This document shows, piece by piece, positions 24,395-32,944 of a stretch of DNA of 64,000 bases; position 1 is the stretch's first letter; each line of letters opens with the position of its first letter. The notes below the pieces were generated by a model. The model searched no databases. It was given only the letters and a program-made list of their open reading frames with translations, and had not been told where the DNA came from. Where the stretch lies: NCBI GenBank assembly GCA_050313995.1, contig JBNPMM010000001.1. One strand, given 5' to 3'. The stretch is from JAUMWX01 sp023394215. GTDB taxonomy: Bacteria; Bacillota; Clostridia; Tissierellales; Peptoniphilaceae. The translations under genes and the position numbers were made by a program.

Positions 24395-26083
24395 CTATAT
24401 ATTTCTTTTAAGCTTAAGCCTATAAACAAGTCTTGTTATATCATTATCTCTTGAAAGTTCTATCCCGTATTCCTCTCCGCACAGGATTTTGATTCTTTGA
24501 TCAACATTTGCCATGCCGATTCCTCCAAGCTTATTCTTCCTCTTATCTTCCAAATTTTCCCTAATTCCTATTCCGTTATCCTCAACAGTCAAAAATAGGT
24601 CTTCCTCCTTGATAAAACTTGAAATATTAATAAAAGATCTTCCCTCCTTGGGCCTTATACCATGATAGATTGAATTTTCAATGATGGGTTGCAATATCAA
24701 CTTCGGTACATAAAAATCCCTATGCTCTTTTGCTATATCAAAATTATATTCAAATTTGTCATCATACCTGATCTTTTGAATATCCATATAGTTTTTAGCA
24801 TGATTAAGCTCTTCTTGAAGCTTCACAAAGTCTTGATTTACACCTAAAGATTTTCGTAAAATTTCTCCCAAAGACTTGGTCACTTCTATAGCCTTTTCAT
24901 TGTCGCCAAATTCTACAAGCCACATAATAGTGTCCAAAGTATTATATATGAAATGTGGGTTTATCTGGCTCTGCAATGCCTTTAATTCAAATATTCTTTT
25001 AGCCTCTTCCTTCTTGGCTACACTTAAATTCAAATCGAAAATCCTTTCCAATAAAAGATTGAATTCCTTGGTTAAATCCACAATTTCATTTGAAGCGGAT
25101 CTATCTATATCTATTGGAGATAGACTGTCATCCACCAATTTTATGTTTTCAATAAGAGCTGTAATAGGCTTGGTTATGGATTTTGAAATCATAATTGACA
25201 TCAAAATGCTTATAAGCAAAATAAAAAATGCCCAACTTATAGTATTTACTACAAGCTTATCTGTCAATATATCCACATTTTCCGTTAAGGATACTCCCGC
25301 AATGGACCAATCGGTGCCGGGAATTTCAACTATAGCACCCACAAAATTGCCATCCAGGGTTTTCATCCTATCCTTAGCCAACTTAATATAAGTTTCATTC
25401 TCAAGTATACTTTCCTTTCCCATCTGCTTGGTATCAAAAACTATCTTTTCCTCGGATGTAATAATAAACCCGTATCCGCCATCTTGAAAATTCATTTTAC
25501 TTATATATTCTTCTATAAATTTATAGGATAGATCTATTAATATTATTCCTATATGTTCATTATTATCATTTTTAATCTCACTACTTATGGATATAACTTT
25601 CCCTGTATTTTTAGAGAAATGCACCTCATCGTTAATATATGCCATATTATTAGCCTTAAGGGCCTTTTGATACCATCCCTCCTTATTAACATTGGAAAAA
25701 TGCATAATTTCATCACTTTGAGTGCTTATAACCTTACCGTATTTAGATATAACAGAAATATTTTTAATTATATCATCATTTTTTTGAATAATTTCAATTA
25801 AACTTCTCAAGGATCCAAATGAATTATATTCCTTGTCAGAAATCATCTTGATTTCATTGTTCATAGATATCAAATTTGCCAAATCCCTTACCTTATCCAA
25901 GTAGGAAGAAATATATATACCTGCACTTTTTACCTCCTGCTCAGTTTGATTTCGCTTGTTTTCCATTAATAGATTAAGAGAATTTCTGTAATTTATATAG
26001 GATGAAAACAAAACTAATATCATAGAAATCAAGAAAAAATATAGGCTGATTTTTACGTTTAATTTTCTAAATATCTTCTTCAT
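24395..26083 (-). CDS. Sensor histidine kinase, YesM/LytS type
   Basis: This 562-residue membrane sensor has transmembrane helices at about residues 11-31 and 280-300 flanking an extracellular Cache-like domain. It then has a HAMP segment (SKSITKPITALIENI, ~300-350), a His_kinase block with QSQINPHFIYNTLD (phospho-acceptor His377) and a C-terminal HATPase (PIIENSIYHGI, EDNGIGI). The in-frame TTG-ATG pair puts the likely start at ATG 26083, overlapping the response regulator by 17 nt. It pairs with that AraC-type regulator and is fifth in the ccdA-thioredoxin-msrAB operon. The signal is unknown; the context suggests oxidative or thiol stress. Confidence 0.88.
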   Translation of the reverse strand: MKKIFRKLNVKISLYFFLISMILVLFSSYINYRNSLNLLMENKRNQTEQEVKSAGIYISSYLDKVRDLANLISMNNEIKMISDKEYNSFGSLRSLIEIIQKNDDIIKNISVISKYGKVISTQSDEIMHFSNVNKEGWYQKALKANNMAYINDEVHFSKNTGKVISISSEIKNDNNEHIGIILIDLSYKFIEEYISKMNFQDGGYGFIITSEEKIVFDTKQMGKESILENETYIKLAKDRMKTLDGNFVGAIVEIPGTDWSIAGVSLTENVDILTDKLVVNTISWAFFILLISILMSIMISKSITKPITALIENIKLVDDSLSPIDIDRSASNEIVDLTKEFNLLLERIFDLNLSVAKKEEAKRIFELKALQSQINPHFIYNTLDTIMWLVEFGDNEKAIEVTKSLGEILRKSLGVNQDFVKLQEELNHAKNYMDIQKIRYDDKFEYNFDIAKEHRDFYVPKLILQPIIENSIYHGIRPKEGRSFINISSFIKEEDLFLTVEDNGIGIRENLEDKRKNKLGGIGMANVDQRIKILCGEEYGIELSRDNDITRLVYRLKLKRNI

Positions 26084-26825
26084 CAATTATCCCCTGCCTA
26101 TATTGTTTTGGAGTTTTGGCAAAATATTTTTTAAATTTTGTAATAAAATAGTTAACATCCTCTATGCCGATAGCCTGGGCTATTTCCCAATTTCTCATAT
26201 TGCTTGAAAGCAGCAATATTTTAGCCCTTTCCATCCGCCTTTTATAAACATAGTCCTGAAATGGCATAAAATACAAATCTTTGATTAAAACACTTAAATA
26301 ATTACTGCTATATCCTATATCTTTAGCCATTTTATTCAGGCTCAAATCCTTGTCAAAAATATGATTTTCAAAATATTCTACAATAAGGTTTTCTTCATTG
26401 ACGCTTATTTCCTGTCCTACAATATTTTTTAGTTCTTCGTCTTTCCTATTTTGAATCAACTTATCAACTGTGTTTTTTAAAATAAATTCAATATCTTTTT
26501 TAGATACAGGTTTTAATATATAATCATCAACCTTGGCACGGATGGCTGCTTGAGCATATTCAAAGTAATCATACCCTGTTAATATTATTATATAGGTATT
26601 TATCTTATCCTTTTTTATCATTTCAGAGGCTGTAAGTCCGTCAATAACCGGCATATTTATATCCATTAAAAGCAAATCTATATCATGTTCATAACAGATT
26701 TCAACAGCCTCTTTTCCATTGGAAGCTTCAAATACATTTTCAATATTAAGTTTTTTTAAGTCGATTAAATCCTTGATTCCTCTTCTAATCAATGGTTCAT
26801 CATCTGCCAACAGTAAATTAAACAT
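26067..26825 (-). CDS. AraC-type response regulator (YesN family)
   Basis: This 252-residue protein has an N-terminal receiver with acidic pair Asp8/Asp9, phospho-acceptor Asp55 (LLLMDINMPV), Thr83 (ILTGYD) and Lys105 (ILKPVSKKD), and two C-terminal AraC helix-turn-helix motifs (MAKDIGYSSNYLSVLIKD and IAQAIGIEDVNYFITKFKK). It starts 5 nt after the msrAB stop. Partner kinase follows directly. It probably controls the operon it lies in, as reported for similar MsrAB-linked systems. Confidence 0.9.
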   Translation of the reverse strand: MFNLLLADDEPLIRRGIKDLIDLKKLNIENVFEASNGKEAVEICYEHDIDLLLMDINMPVIDGLTASEMIKKDKINTYIIILTGYDYFEYAQAAIRAKVDDYILKPVSKKDIEFILKNTVDKLIQNRKDEELKNIVGQEISVNEENLIVEYFENHIFDKDLSLNKMAKDIGYSSNYLSVLIKDLYFMPFQDYVYKRRMERAKILLLSSNMRNWEIAQAIGIEDVNYFITKFKKYFAKTPKQYRQGIIDEEDI

Positions 26826-26830
26826 TTCCC

Positions 26831-27958
26831 CTACTTTATTAAGTAAATCAGATATCCATATCCTTCTTTTTCCATATCCTGCAACGGGACAAATCTTATA
26901 GAAGCACTATTTATGCAAAATCTCAATCCGCCTTTTTCCATAGGTCCATCTTCAAATACATGCCCTAAATGCGAATCTCCTGCTCTGCTTCTTACTTCCA
27001 CTCTTTTCATATTATAACTCAAATCTTCATGATAAGTCACTACATCCTTTGCAATCGGCTTTGTAAAAGACGGCCAACCGCAACCGGAATCAAACTTGTC
27101 ACTTGAACTGAACAGAGGCTCCCCTGTTGCTACATCCACATAAATACCCTTTTCTTTATTATCCCAATACTCATTGGAAAATGCACCTTCAGTACTATTT
27201 TCCTGCGTCACCTTAAATTGAAGCTCCGTCAATTTTTTCTTCAATACTTCCTTAGAAGGCTTCTTATACATACTTGCATCAATTACAACTTCCTTAGCTT
27301 TTTCCAAATCAATATGACAATAACCGTTGGGATTTTTCTTTAAATAGTCCTGATGATATTCTTCAGCCTTATAAAAATTATTCAACTTTAAGACTTCTAC
27401 AACTATCTTCTTATCATATTTTTTTTCCTCTTCCTTCAACCTATCGTCGATTATTTTTTTATCACTTTCATCTGTAAAATATATCCCGCTTCTATACTGA
27501 AGCCCTACATCATTTCCTTGCTTATTCAAACTTGTGGGATCTACAACTTTTAAATAATAATCTATAATTTTTCTCAAACTAACCCTTTCAGGGTCATAAT
27601 CAACCTTTACAGTTTCTGCATGTCCGGAATTGTTAATCACATCCTCATAAGATGGTCTTTTAGTATTTCCGTTCGCATATCCACTCTCTGCATTAAAAAC
27701 CCCATAAATTTTTTCCATATAGGCTTCAATCCCCCAAAAACAACCGCCTGCCAGATATATGGTCTTCAATTTGGATTTGGAATAATCCACGCCTTCATTA
27801 GGATTTTTTTTCATACTTTTATGCTCCTTTATTATATTGTCAACCTTATCCGCTATACCCTTATGCTCTTCCTTAACAGACTCTGAAGCTTTCATCTTTG
27901 AACAAGCTGAAATCCCCAATACCAACAATAAAAATAAGGCTAATATTTTCCACTTCAT
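26831..27958 (-). CDS. msrAB: Surface lipoprotein methionine sulfoxide reductase MsrA-MsrB fusion
   Basis: It repairs both S- and R-methionine sulfoxide in extracytoplasmic proteins. The 375-residue protein has a lipoprotein signal (lipobox ISAC, Cys19), then MsrA with catalytic Cys73 in GGCFWGIEAY. The C-terminal MsrB domain has catalytic Cys348 in RFCINSAS and a second Cys293 in SGCGWPSF. The usual zinc-binding CxxC pairs of many MsrB proteins are absent. It lies between a thioredoxin lipoprotein, its likely reductant, and a two-component system. Confidence 0.95.
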   Translation of the reverse strand: MKWKILALFLLLVLGISACSKMKASESVKEEHKGIADKVDNIIKEHKSMKKNPNEGVDYSKSKLKTIYLAGGCFWGIEAYMEKIYGVFNAESGYANGNTKRPSYEDVINNSGHAETVKVDYDPERVSLRKIIDYYLKVVDPTSLNKQGNDVGLQYRSGIYFTDESDKKIIDDRLKEEEKKYDKKIVVEVLKLNNFYKAEEYHQDYLKKNPNGYCHIDLEKAKEVVIDASMYKKPSKEVLKKKLTELQFKVTQENSTEGAFSNEYWDNKEKGIYVDVATGEPLFSSSDKFDSGCGWPSFTKPIAKDVVTYHEDLSYNMKRVEVRSRAGDSHLGHVFEDGPMEKGGLRFCINSASIRFVPLQDMEKEGYGYLIYLIK

Positions 27959-27967
27959 ATCATTCTC

Positions 27968-28555
27968 CTATTTTACTTCCGCAAAAATTTTATCTATCAA
28001 GTCCTTCTCCAAATGACCGGCAACGACTTTTACCAATTCTCCATTCGAATCAATTATCACATTTGTAGGAGTAGATCTTATGCCGTATTTTTCAACAAAG
28101 CTTCCCTTTTCATCAAGCAAAACTCTAATATTTTTATAACCCAAACCTTCAAACCACTTCTTAAATTCCTCCGTATTTTTTTCACCCAAAAGCCCCGGAG
28201 AAACTACACTAACAATCTCATACCCGTTATCCTTAGCTGAAGCCTTATCAAGTTCCGCTAAACCGTCCAGGCAAATAGGACACCATGAAGCCCAAAATTT
28301 TGCATAGACTTTCTTTCCCTTTTGGTTTAATATATCAAATTCCTTACCATTTAAATCCTTAAGTAATAAAGCAGACTTAGACTCGTCCATTTTACCTTCC
28401 TTATTATCCATAGAATCCTTTTTCATTTCTTCTTTTTTATCCATAGAATCCTTTTTCATTTCTTCTTTTTTATGCATATCCTTGTCCATTCCCTTATTTG
28501 AACAGGCAGCTAAAGCCAACATAGCTATTAAAGCTAAAACCGATATTTTTTTCAT
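27968..28555 (-). CDS. Thioredoxin-family lipoprotein (Etrx/TlpA-like)
   Basis: This 195-residue lipoprotein has signal and lipobox LAAC (Cys18). A lysine/aspartate/methionine-rich spacer with an 11-residue tandem repeat (KKEEMKKDSMD, twice, residues ~29-50) follows. The thioredoxin domain has active site WCPIC (Cys92, Cys95) and cis-proline STPTNV. It probably receives electrons from the CcdA encoded upstream and passes them to MsrAB downstream. Gene spacing of 9-17 nt supports cotranscription. The spacer likely holds the domain away from the membrane. Confidence 0.88.
   Translation of the reverse strand: MKKISVLALIAMLALAACSNKGMDKDMHKKEEMKKDSMDKKEEMKKDSMDNKEGKMDESKSALLLKDLNGKEFDILNQKGKKVYAKFWASWCPICLDGLAELDKASAKDNGYEIVSVVSPGLLGEKNTEEFKKWFEGLGYKNIRVLLDEKGSFVEKYGIRSTPTNVIIDSNGELVKVVAGHLEKDLIDKIFAEVK
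28408..28475 (-). repeat. 33-bp in-frame tandem repeat in the thioredoxin lipoprotein gene
   Basis: Two near-perfect 33-bp copies encode the 11-residue KKEEMKKDSMD unit in the spacer. Partial flanking homology continues on both sides. Such repeats can change copy number without breaking the frame. Confidence 0.75.
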
Positions 28556-28572
28556 ACTTTCCTCCCTTATAT

Positions 28573-29289
28573 CTATAAAAATAAATTATTTAAAAATGCT
28601 GTTAAATTTGGAAGTTGATTTCCCATCAAAACCAATCCCATTATTACAATTAAAATTCCACCAATTCGCTTTATCAAAATTAGATGCTTTTCAAAAAAAT
28701 TAAATTTATTCAGTATAGCACTTGAGGCTATTGCCATTATTAAAAAAGGTACCATCAAACCTATAGAATAAATTAACATCAGAAAAGCCCCATACCACTG
28801 AGTATTACTGCTGGCAGATGTTATAAGTACTGATGCCAAAACAGGTCCAACACATGGTGTCCATCCCAAACTAAAGGAAACTCCCAATAGATATATTCCA
28901 ATAATCCCCTTAGTTTTATGCTTTATTGTAATCCCACTTATCTTATCTACTTTCTTTAGATGTATAATGTCCATCTGATGAATACCGAATAGTACCACAA
29001 TAAAGCCCGCAAAAGTTAGAATCCATCTATTATTAATAAACTTTCCTAAAAATCCTGCTCCAAATCCCAAAATCACAAAACTTGTTGATAGGCCTAAGAC
29101 AAACATGGTAGTTTTTATCAAAGCTCCCAAATTTATTTCAAAATTAAGAATCTTAATTTTCCTATATTCTCCCGCCTTATCTGTCATAAATCCTATATAT
29201 ACAGGTATCAAGGGAAATGTACACGGAGCAAAGAATGAAATAAGACCTGCAAAAAATACGGAACTAAGTATTATTTCTTGTCCTAACAT
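28573..29289 (-). CDS. ccdA: CcdA-type thiol-disulfide transporter (second copy)
   Basis: This 238-residue membrane protein has about six helices and the two family cysteines in FFAPCTFPLIPVY and LGWTPCVGPVLAS. It moves electrons across the membrane to the thioredoxin lipoprotein 17 nt downstream. The ATG at 29289 follows GGAGGAG. This copy has the classical APC.fP and TPCvGP motifs, while the copy at 16515-17192 is more divergent (TPCSIS, SACATP). The two are probably dedicated to different thioredoxins. Confidence 0.93.
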   Translation of the reverse strand: MLGQEIILSSVFFAGLISFFAPCTFPLIPVYIGFMTDKAGEYRKIKILNFEINLGALIKTTMFVLGLSTSFVILGFGAGFLGKFINNRWILTFAGFIVVLFGIHQMDIIHLKKVDKISGITIKHKTKGIIGIYLLGVSFSLGWTPCVGPVLASVLITSASSNTQWYGAFLMLIYSIGLMVPFLIMAIASSAILNKFNFFEKHLILIKRIGGILIVIMGLVLMGNQLPNLTAFLNNLFL

Positions 29290-29307
29290 TTTAACTCCTC
29301 CTTTCAT

Positions 29308-29530
29308 GATTTCATTTTAGATTAAAGAACTTTTTAATATAATATAATTTGATAAGTAAAAACTTGAATTTAATAAGAAGATATAATGATTTTATATGAA
29401 ACTTGCAAGTTGCTATCGGATTCATCGACGGCTATCTTCTTTAAGTAATTTTACCCAAACACTAAAATCATACCTAAAAAATTAAGGCAACTTGAATGAT
29501 AAACTTAACTATAACAAAATTCTATAACAA
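29308..29530. other. Intergenic region upstream of the ccdA-msrAB operon
   Basis: No gene is evident. There is a perfect 12-bp palindrome AACTTGCAAGTT at 29400-29411, about 110 nt before the ccdA start and a possible regulator site. An 8-bp inverted pair (CAAGTTGC at 29406, GCAACTTG at 29487) flanks a short coding-like stretch on the minus strand (VWVKLLKEDSRR then stop), perhaps a gene remnant. Confidence 0.4.
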
Positions 29531-29572
29531 AAAAATAGTATCACAGAATGATTTTCAGTCATTCTGTGATAC
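29525..29572 (-). terminator. Strong terminator after the truncated gene
   Basis: A perfect 14-bp stem (GTATCACAGAATGA/TCATTCTGTGATAC) with a 7-nt loop is followed by TATTTTTTTG on the minus strand. Confidence 0.88.
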
Positions 29573-29607
29573 CACCATTATACAATATATTCTCTTTGAT
29601 TAAATAA

Positions 29608-29874
29608 TTATGAAGATTTTTCAACATCAATAAACAAAACTTCTTTTGTATTTGCATCAATTAATATGGAACATTCCTTAAACTCAATTAAATAAACTTC
29701 ATTATATTTTTTCCCTTTTTTTTCAAGAATTGGATATTGGCTCTCAGAGACTACCAAGTAATCTTTATTTAATACTTTTAATATATCAGTAGATTTATAG
29801 TATTTCTTTGCAGCATCTTTGGCAATTAATAAAGCTTCCTCAAGGATTACAAGGAGTTGCAAAAAAAAATGCAA
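29608..29874 (-). pseudogene. 5'-truncated hypothetical gene cut by an IS3-family remnant
   Basis: The frame reads ILEEALLIAKDAAKKYYKST... to a stop at 29608 and is followed by a strong terminator, so its 3' end looks authentic. The first eight or so codons (MHFFLQLL) lie inside the antisense of an IS remnant that starts near 29848, and no ribosome-binding site is visible. The original 5' end has therefore been lost. About 80 residues of an amphipathic, lysine- and glutamate-rich C terminus remain. I do not recognise the family. Confidence 0.55.
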
Positions 29875-30085
29875 CAGCTTGTAATGGAGAATGAAATATT
29901 AAAAAAAAGCTACAGCCATATTCGCCAGAAAACAATAGACGAAATCGTATCCTTCATAACGAAATATCAAGACCGATATCCGGTTAGCCTTGGCTACAAG
30001 ACACCGGATGCAGTTCATGCAGAAGGTGTGGCGTAAAAGTCGCACTTTCGGTGTCCGCTATATTGACTTAAGACCATGTGGATAT
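29849..30085 (+). mobile_element. IS3-family insertion sequence remnant with internal deletion
   Basis: On the plus strand a 62-codon open stretch joins three pieces of an IS3-type element: an OrfA leucine-zipper end (LQKKMQQLVMENEILKKSY), the start of OrfB (TIDEIVSFITKYQDRYPVS) and the extreme OrfB C terminus (GYKTPDAVHAEGVA, then stop). The whole DDE catalytic core between them is gone. The flank after the stop (GGTGTCCGCTATATTGACTTAAGACCA) looks like the terminal inverted repeat. It is an inactive scar. Family assignment is by motif. Confidence 0.7.
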
Positions 30086-30126
30086 AAATAAGATAGTAAA
30101 AATAGATATAACATTTAAACACTTTC

Positions 30127-30792
30127 TTAATTTTGATTTACACATATTTTCTCCCCCTTATTAATTTCTACTAACAAATCATAGTTGTTTATAAGTCTAC
30201 TATCATGAGTAACTATCAATATTGCCTTACCTTGATCTTTTAATTTATCCAAAATTTCCATCAAATCATACGCATTTTTATCATCCAAGTTACCCGTCGG
30301 TTCATCTGCCAATACTACCTTACAAGGCTTTAATATAAGCCTTGCCAATGCCACTCTTGCTTGCTCTCCTCCTGATAAAGTATATACATATCTGCTTTCA
30401 TATCCTTCCAAACCTACTTTTCTCAATGCCAAACTAATAGCTTCTTTTTTTTCATTTTTATTTTTACCTCTCATACAAATTTCAAGATTCTGATATATTG
30501 TTTCATTATCAATCAAAGCATAATTCTGAAAAAGATATGAAATTTCAGTTCTTAAAATTTCCATTGCTTTTTTGCTATTAGGCTTAATATTTTTTTTACC
30601 AAACCACTCTATTTCTCCCTCATCAAAATCTTCAAGCAAGCCGATAATGTTCAGCAAAGTACTTTTACCGGATCCGCTCGGACCTTTTATTATAATTTTT
30701 TGTCCCTCATTTATATCAAAACTGATATCTTTTAATATTTTATTTTCCCCAAATGACTTAGATATTTTCCTTATAGATATTAACGTTTCCAT
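30127..30792 (-). CDS. ABC transporter ATPase, lactococcin-972-type export system
   Basis: This 221-residue ATPase has Walker A GPSGSGKST (residues 37-45), Q-loop LFQNYALID, signature LSGGEQAR, Walker B VVLADEPTGNLD and switch His VTHDSRL. The LolD/MacB-like sequence and its pairing with a DUF1430-type membrane protein match the ATPase of lactococcin-972-group bacteriocin loci. Its ATG overlaps the stop of that gene by one base. No bacteriocin precursor gene is next to it, so it may give immunity or export something else. Confidence 0.82.
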   Translation of the reverse strand: METLISIRKISKSFGENKILKDISFDINEGQKIIIKGPSGSGKSTLLNIIGLLEDFDEGEIEWFGKKNIKPNSKKAMEILRTEISYLFQNYALIDNETIYQNLEICMRGKNKNEKKEAISLALRKVGLEGYESRYVYTLSGGEQARVALARLILKPCKVVLADEPTGNLDDKNAYDLMEILDKLKDQGKAILIVTHDSRLINNYDLLVEINKGEKICVNQN

Positions 30793-32852
30793 TACTCCTC
30801 CAAAGATGACTTTATTAAACCGGAAATTTTATTTTTAGCTTTAATATATAGGAAAAAGGCGATAGCAAATTCGATTAACAATATCAAAACAATACTCCTG
30901 AAAATGTTATAATAGTTCATTCCTTTAATAAAATATATTAAAAATACAATAGCAATTATAATAAATAAATCTTGTACCCCTTTTGATATATATATTCCTT
31001 TAATATTATTTCCTAAAAGCCTATTTACAGCTATTTTCTTTGAATATAATGATATATCAATTTGCATATAAAAACCTTCAATAACTATAAATAGTAATGT
31101 TGTCAAAATAAACCTAAGGACTGTTTCCCGAAATTGAGTGTTTTTAGTTGATATATAATAATCCTTGTTATTGTTATATATAGTATCAAAAGAAACAAAA
31201 TATTCATCTATATCATCTTCTAAAATTTTAAAATACTCACTTTTTGTCTTAGCGGGACTCTCTGTAACTATTTCCATTCTTTGTATATTAACTTGCTCAT
31301 TTTCTATGGGTATCATTATGAAAGAATCACTAATTTCAGCATCCTCCCTTAAATAACTCTCAAAATCCGGGTAAATAGTCTGATAATCACAAACTAATAT
31401 ATCATACTCTTTCATCATCAATTTTCTCAATAATTTTTCATTCATCTTTACCCATTCATAATTATCAGGTGTAACCAAGATTAAATTTTTCCAATTATCC
31501 TCCATATACTTGACACTATTGCTAAGCACTTTTATATTTCTCTTTTTTATATAATTATAATTCACTCTTGTTATATACTTTTGTCCGATTTTTTCTTGCC
31601 ATATATAAGTTGAGTTTGAAAGTTCCAAAAGTTTATCTTTGTTCTCCATTATCGAAAAGAAAAATTGAGGATTGGAATTTTTATATTTAGAACGGATGTT
31701 ATATGTATTATTTTGATGATCACTGAATAGTATTAAAGCTTTTTTTAATTTTAAATATTCATCAAATTCAGGCAAACTATCAAATGCTATTATGGTAAAT
31801 ATGGCTGTAATAATAATTTTTGAAATAAATTTACTAACAAGTATTTTGTTTATACTTTTTCCCCTCTTTATAAAATATACAAAATTTTCCTTAGCTTGTA
31901 GAAAAATATTTAAACTTATGAAAATAAAAATTAAAATAATAAATAATAAGAAAAACATAAAGTATAAAATAATAAATTCTGTGAACAATTTATACATATA
32001 GGTTTTGTTTATAAAAACAAGCAGCAAAAAAACTAAAATATCCGCCGGTATCTTATATTTAATAATATCTTTAAATATATAAAATACCAGCTGATTATCT
32101 GTATATCCATGGAGTTTTAATATAATAAATTTTCTTTTCTTATTAAAAATGTTTACACTTATTAAAAGAAATATAAGGGCAAATATTAATATATTATAGA
32201 AATTTTTGAATGTGAAAAAAACAGAAATGCAGAATTTCAAAAAGATAGAAGGATATGTTGGTTTATTATGTGAAGAAATATAATCAGTTTTAAATTTCAC
32301 TTCCTCTAAAGACTCAAGTTCATAAATAAAAGCAGACGGAAAAGTAGCCGTAGAATACACAAAAAAATCACCGATTAAATATCTTCCTCTATAGTTTTTA
32401 AAAGATTGATACTGAATATAATATTCTTTTGATGGGAGTATATTTAAAAAATGTTTATTGACCCTGTCTAAACCATTAAGCTTGTAATCAATATTATTAA
32501 ATTCATCTGTAGAAATTTTAGGAGTTATAGGAAGCTTATCAAGTTCCTCTTGAGATGTAAAATATAAATAATATTCTATATTATCACTTTCATAGTCATG
32601 ATAGATAATATTTAAATCATATTTTTCTGAAAGATCTATCAATTTTTCTTTTACTATATTAATATCTTTCACGCTCGAAAAACGAATTAAAACAGACTCT
32701 TTGTCATTTTTCAAAAAATCGGGATAAAAATTAGGATTATTTAAAAGTTGAATCATATTTATAGATTTAAAAAAATAAAACATTAAAATAAAACTACAAA
32801 TGCAAATAGATAATTTGTATAAAAGATTAAATAAAGATGCTTTCTTTTCCAT
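30792..32852 (-). CDS. Bacteriocin-associated integral membrane protein (DUF1430-like)
   Basis: This membrane protein of about 686 residues is of the type found with lactococcin-972 systems. It has an N-terminal helix (about residues 16-33), a large extracellular domain, then three or four helices around residues 215-325. A further helix (~340-360), a second extracellular domain and three C-terminal helices (~575-680) complete the FtsX/MacB-like layout. The ATG at 32852 follows GAGGTA; the in-frame TTG four codons earlier overlaps that site. The A+T content is very high with many Ile, Lys, Tyr and Asn, unlike the flanking ribosomal genes, which suggests acquisition. Confidence 0.72.
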   Translation of the reverse strand: MEKKASLFNLLYKLSICICSFILMFYFFKSINMIQLLNNPNFYPDFLKNDKESVLIRFSSVKDINIVKEKLIDLSEKYDLNIIYHDYESDNIEYYLYFTSQEELDKLPITPKISTDEFNNIDYKLNGLDRVNKHFLNILPSKEYYIQYQSFKNYRGRYLIGDFFVYSTATFPSAFIYELESLEEVKFKTDYISSHNKPTYPSIFLKFCISVFFTFKNFYNILIFALIFLLISVNIFNKKRKFIILKLHGYTDNQLVFYIFKDIIKYKIPADILVFLLLVFINKTYMYKLFTEFIILYFMFFLLFIILIFIFISLNIFLQAKENFVYFIKRGKSINKILVSKFISKIIITAIFTIIAFDSLPEFDEYLKLKKALILFSDHQNNTYNIRSKYKNSNPQFFFSIMENKDKLLELSNSTYIWQEKIGQKYITRVNYNYIKKRNIKVLSNSVKYMEDNWKNLILVTPDNYEWVKMNEKLLRKLMMKEYDILVCDYQTIYPDFESYLREDAEISDSFIMIPIENEQVNIQRMEIVTESPAKTKSEYFKILEDDIDEYFVSFDTIYNNNKDYYISTKNTQFRETVLRFILTTLLFIVIEGFYMQIDISLYSKKIAVNRLLGNNIKGIYISKGVQDLFIIIAIVFLIYFIKGMNYYNIFRSIVLILLIEFAIAFFLYIKAKNKISGLIKSSLEE

Positions 32853-32884
32853 AAAATACCTCAATTTAGACTATACACACTACC

Positions 32885-32925
32885 ATCTTATTAAGATAAT
32901 ACTCAAGATATATCATATTTGTCAA
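32885..32925 (-). promoter_or_regulatory. Promoter with overlapping palindrome for the lactococcin-972-type pair
   Basis: A perfect TTGACA (32925-32920) and TATTAT (32901-32896) are 18 nt apart on the minus strand. A 13-bp palindrome ATCTTAATAAGAT (32897-32885) begins at the end of the -10 box and covers the start site, a typical place for an operator. Confidence 0.6.
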
Positions 32926-32944
32926 CACTTCCATTTAACTCTTC

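Noticed and set aside
24876..25391. 171-codon plus-strand open frame
   Set aside because: It is antisense to the histidine kinase, whose HAMP and His-kinase motifs are unambiguous.
28408..28475. Repeat pair considered as a CRISPR fragment
   Set aside because: The copies are contiguous, in frame and encode a protein spacer; there are no spacers or cas genes. No CRISPR array was seen anywhere in the window.
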